NCBI GenBank assembly: GCA_019636175.1
Contig: JAHBYC010000023.1
Location: forward strand, 1-46,079
Direction of reading: 5' to 3'
Source of the DNA: Caulobacter sp.
GTDB lineage: Bacteria; Pseudomonadota; Alphaproteobacteria; Caulobacterales; Caulobacteraceae
Length of the DNA: 46,079 nucleotides
This document shows, in pieces, positions 44,845-46,079 of the stretch. Made by a program: the position numbers and the translations under genes. The first letter of the stretch is position 1, and every line of letters begins with the position of its first letter. Below the pieces are notes generated by a model that saw nothing but the letters and a program-made list of their open reading frames with translations, was not told where the DNA came from and ran no database searches.

Positions 44845-45276
44845 GTGCTGGTATCCCAGATTCTCAAGGACAAGGGCGACCTGGTCTTCACGGCCTCGCC
44901 CGGCGACACGGTGGAGGCGGTGGCCGCCCTGCTGCACAGTCGCAGGGTCGGGGCGATGATTGTCGTCGGCGCCGACGGGGCCGTGGCCGGCATTGTCTCC
45001 GAGCGCGATATCGTCACGGCGGTGGCGCGGCAGGGCGGCACGGCCATGGCCCTGCCCATTTCCGACTGCATGACCGCCGATGTGGTGTTCGCCGAACCCC
45101 ATGAGAGTGTCGATGAACTGCTGGCGCGGATGACCGACCGGCGGATCCGCCACCTGCCGGTGATGGTCGCTGGGCGGTTGGCCGGAATCATCTCGATCGG
45201 CGACCTGGTGAAGCACAAGATCTCCGAGGCGGTGGCCGAGGCCGACGGCCTGCGGGCCTATATCGCCGCCGGCTGA
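44845..45276 (+). CDS. Tandem CBS-domain protein
   Basis: A 143-residue protein composed of two CBS domains, a small nucleotide-sensing module. CBS1 runs about 5-60 (GDTVEAVAALLHSRRVGAMI, VAGIVSERDIVTAVARQGGT) and CBS2 about 72-125 (DVVFAEPHESVDELLARMTD, RRIRHLPVMVAGRLAGIISI). Stand-alone CBS proteins often bind AMP, ATP or NAD and regulate a partner. GTG 44845 with GGGAGGA (44831-44837) at 7-bp spacing is preferred; the frame is open to 44797 but that start has no ribosome-binding site. It converges on and overlaps the Rrf2 gene by 19 bp. Confidence 0.9.
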   Translation: MLVSQILKDKGDLVFTASPGDTVEAVAALLHSRRVGAMIVVGADGAVAGIVSERDIVTAVARQGGTAMALPISDCMTADVVFAEPHESVDELLARMTDRRIRHLPVMVAGRLAGIISIGDLVKHKISEAVAEADGLRAYIAAG

Positions 45277-45680
45277 GCCAGGCTGTCGGCCAGGGAATAG
45301 GCCTCAAGCACCTGGGCGGTCGCGTCGCGGGCGCGCAGCAGGGCCTCTCTTATCGAGCAGGCGGCGAGGTCCGGGCAGTCCTCGCATTTGCGGAAGGCGG
45401 ACACGCTGACGCAGGGCGCCATGGCCAGGGGGCCGTCGATGGCGCGGATGATCTCGGCGAAGCTGATCTCAGCGGCCGGCCGGGCCAGGACGTAGCCGCC
45501 GAACTTGCCGCGCTGGCTGATGATGATCCGCCGCCGGGCCAGCTGCAGCAGGATCGCCTCGAGAAACTTGCGCGGCGCGTCGGCGCGCAGGGCCAGCTCG
45601 CCGGCCGTCACCCGGTTGTCCGGATCCCGCGCCAGCTCGACGAGGGCGCGGAGGGCGTAGCGGGCCTTGTGAGACAGCAT
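45258..45680 (-). CDS. Rrf2-family regulator with cluster cysteines
   Basis: A 140-residue transcription factor with the Rrf2 winged helix (MLSHKARYALRALVELARDP, LALRADAPRKFLEAILLQLA, RRIIISQRGKFGGYVLARPA). The C-terminal part has Cys90, Cys99, Cys102 and Cys108, in PCVSVSAFRKCEDCPDLAAC; IscR, RirA and NsrR of this family hold an Fe-S cluster through three Cys here. The exact spacing (C90, C102, C108 could be the ligands, or C99) differs from IscR (5 and 5 residues between), so the sensed signal (iron, nitric oxide or redox) is open. The likely target gene is not obvious; the CBS gene is the only adjacent one. Confidence 0.88.
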   Translation of the reverse strand: MLSHKARYALRALVELARDPDNRVTAGELALRADAPRKFLEAILLQLARRRIIISQRGKFGGYVLARPAAEISFAEIIRAIDGPLAMAPCVSVSAFRKCEDCPDLAACSIREALLRARDATAQVLEAYSLADSLAQPAAI

Positions 45681-45764
45681 GGGACGGCCTTTGTCTGGGG
45701 GCCGCTGTTGTGAGGGTTCGACGGCCCGGGCGCAAGATTCCCGCGCCGGCCATGAAAAAGCCGC

Positions 45765-45793
45765 TTGCGACTCTCCGCGAGGGGGCCTAGAAG
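45765..45793 (+). promoter_or_regulatory. Sigma-70-like promoter P1 toward the right edge
   Basis: TTGCGA (45765-45770), 17-bp spacer, TAGAAG (45788-45793), followed by a GC-rich region. It reads rightward out of the window, upstream of the stronger P2. Confidence 0.45.
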
Positions 45794-45999
45794 CCCGCCT
45801 CCGCCGGGGACACGCCGTCGCCGGAAACGCTTCTCCCCAAAGGGGTTGCCGCTTCCGGGCCAGACAGCAGAGACCCGCGGATCAGCCGGATTGACGTCCA
45901 ATCCATCGGGGCAGCCTCGGCCGCCCCACGGACGGGTTCGGTTTCAAGAGCGGATTGGTCTTCGGACCGACGATTTTGAAGCCGGAGCGAACAAGTCGG

Positions 46000-46028
46000 T
46001 TGACACATGAGAGGGTGGCCCCTAGATA
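46000..46028 (+). promoter_or_regulatory. Strong sigma-70-like promoter P2 at the right edge
   Basis: TTGACA (46000-46005) is a perfect -35, with a 17-bp spacer and TAGATA (46023-46028) as -10. No gene follows in the remaining 50 bp. With P1 it is a tandem pair ahead of a long leader, the layout of rRNA or other stable-RNA operons, so a 16S rRNA gene may begin just outside the window. The stretch 45794-45999 holds no gene that I can see. Confidence 0.6.
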
Positions 46029-46079
46029 CGCCGCTCTTCGCCGGGGCCGGGCGCAAAACGGCTGGATCGCTTCGGTGGT

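Overview
The window looks like chromosomal DNA of a stalked or holdfast-bearing alphaproteobacterium of the Caulobacteraceae (Caulobacter/Phenylobacterium type). The grounds are very high GC with GC-ending codons, the order-specific flagellar regulator gene fliX divergent from flgI, an alphaproteobacterial DksA, CtrA-type TTAACCAT boxes, a GTTC-N7-GTTC LexA box, and a complete hfaA-hfaB-hfaD holdfast-anchor operon. Species cannot be named from the sequence alone.

Left part (1-12.4 kb): a uvrA gene cut by the window edge with an SOS box in front; a divergent thioesterase/TetR pair sharing a palindromic operator; a NylB-like serine hydrolase and a DUF1203 protein; a rightward run of an ABC-F ATPase, a membrane-anchored trypsin-like protease and a ParA-like ATPase. 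Then comes a flagellar block in which flgI-flgJ-flbY run left from a sigma-54-like promoter and fliX runs right from a CtrA-type box, with FlbD/ftr-like inverted repeats between.

Middle (12.4-33 kb): dksA with a zinc finger reduced to one Cys, a short-form glutamyl-tRNA synthetase, a DUF3857/transglutaminase/TPR protein, a LOG-family protein, a lipoprotein translationally coupled to an ATM1-type ABC exporter, and thiC under a TPP riboswitch. Small envelope proteins follow (three lipoproteins, a lipocalin), with a GIY-YIG-like/DUF2239 pair behind a nested palindrome, a DUF318 permease, an RhlE-type DEAD-box helicase and a YkuD_2-type L,D-transpeptidase.

Right part (33-46 kb): a YdcZ-type small transporter, a GMC oxidoreductase and an aldo/keto reductase, a PAS_5 protein, an odd Cys/Pro-rich exported protein, a two-domain M16 peptidase lipoprotein, the hfaABD operon read leftward, a CBS-domain protein and an Rrf2 regulator. 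The last 300 bp hold two sigma-70-like promoters in tandem pointing out of the window, probably for a stable-RNA operon.

Between genes there are several repeat families: four copies of a 105-127 bp inverted repeat with GGCGAAGGCCGGG-type arms; a second family of GGGAGAAGG/CCTTCTCCC hairpins; TAGAGCA...TGCTCTA palindromes that supply the stop codons of neighbouring genes; and a triple CGTAGG direct repeat with the same 12/11-bp spacing at two distant loci. The most coherent biological system is the holdfast anchor: HfaB (CsgG-like secretion lipoprotein) exporting HfaA and HfaD, where HfaD is visibly built from about eight 48-residue repeats whose unit also occurs once in HfaA.
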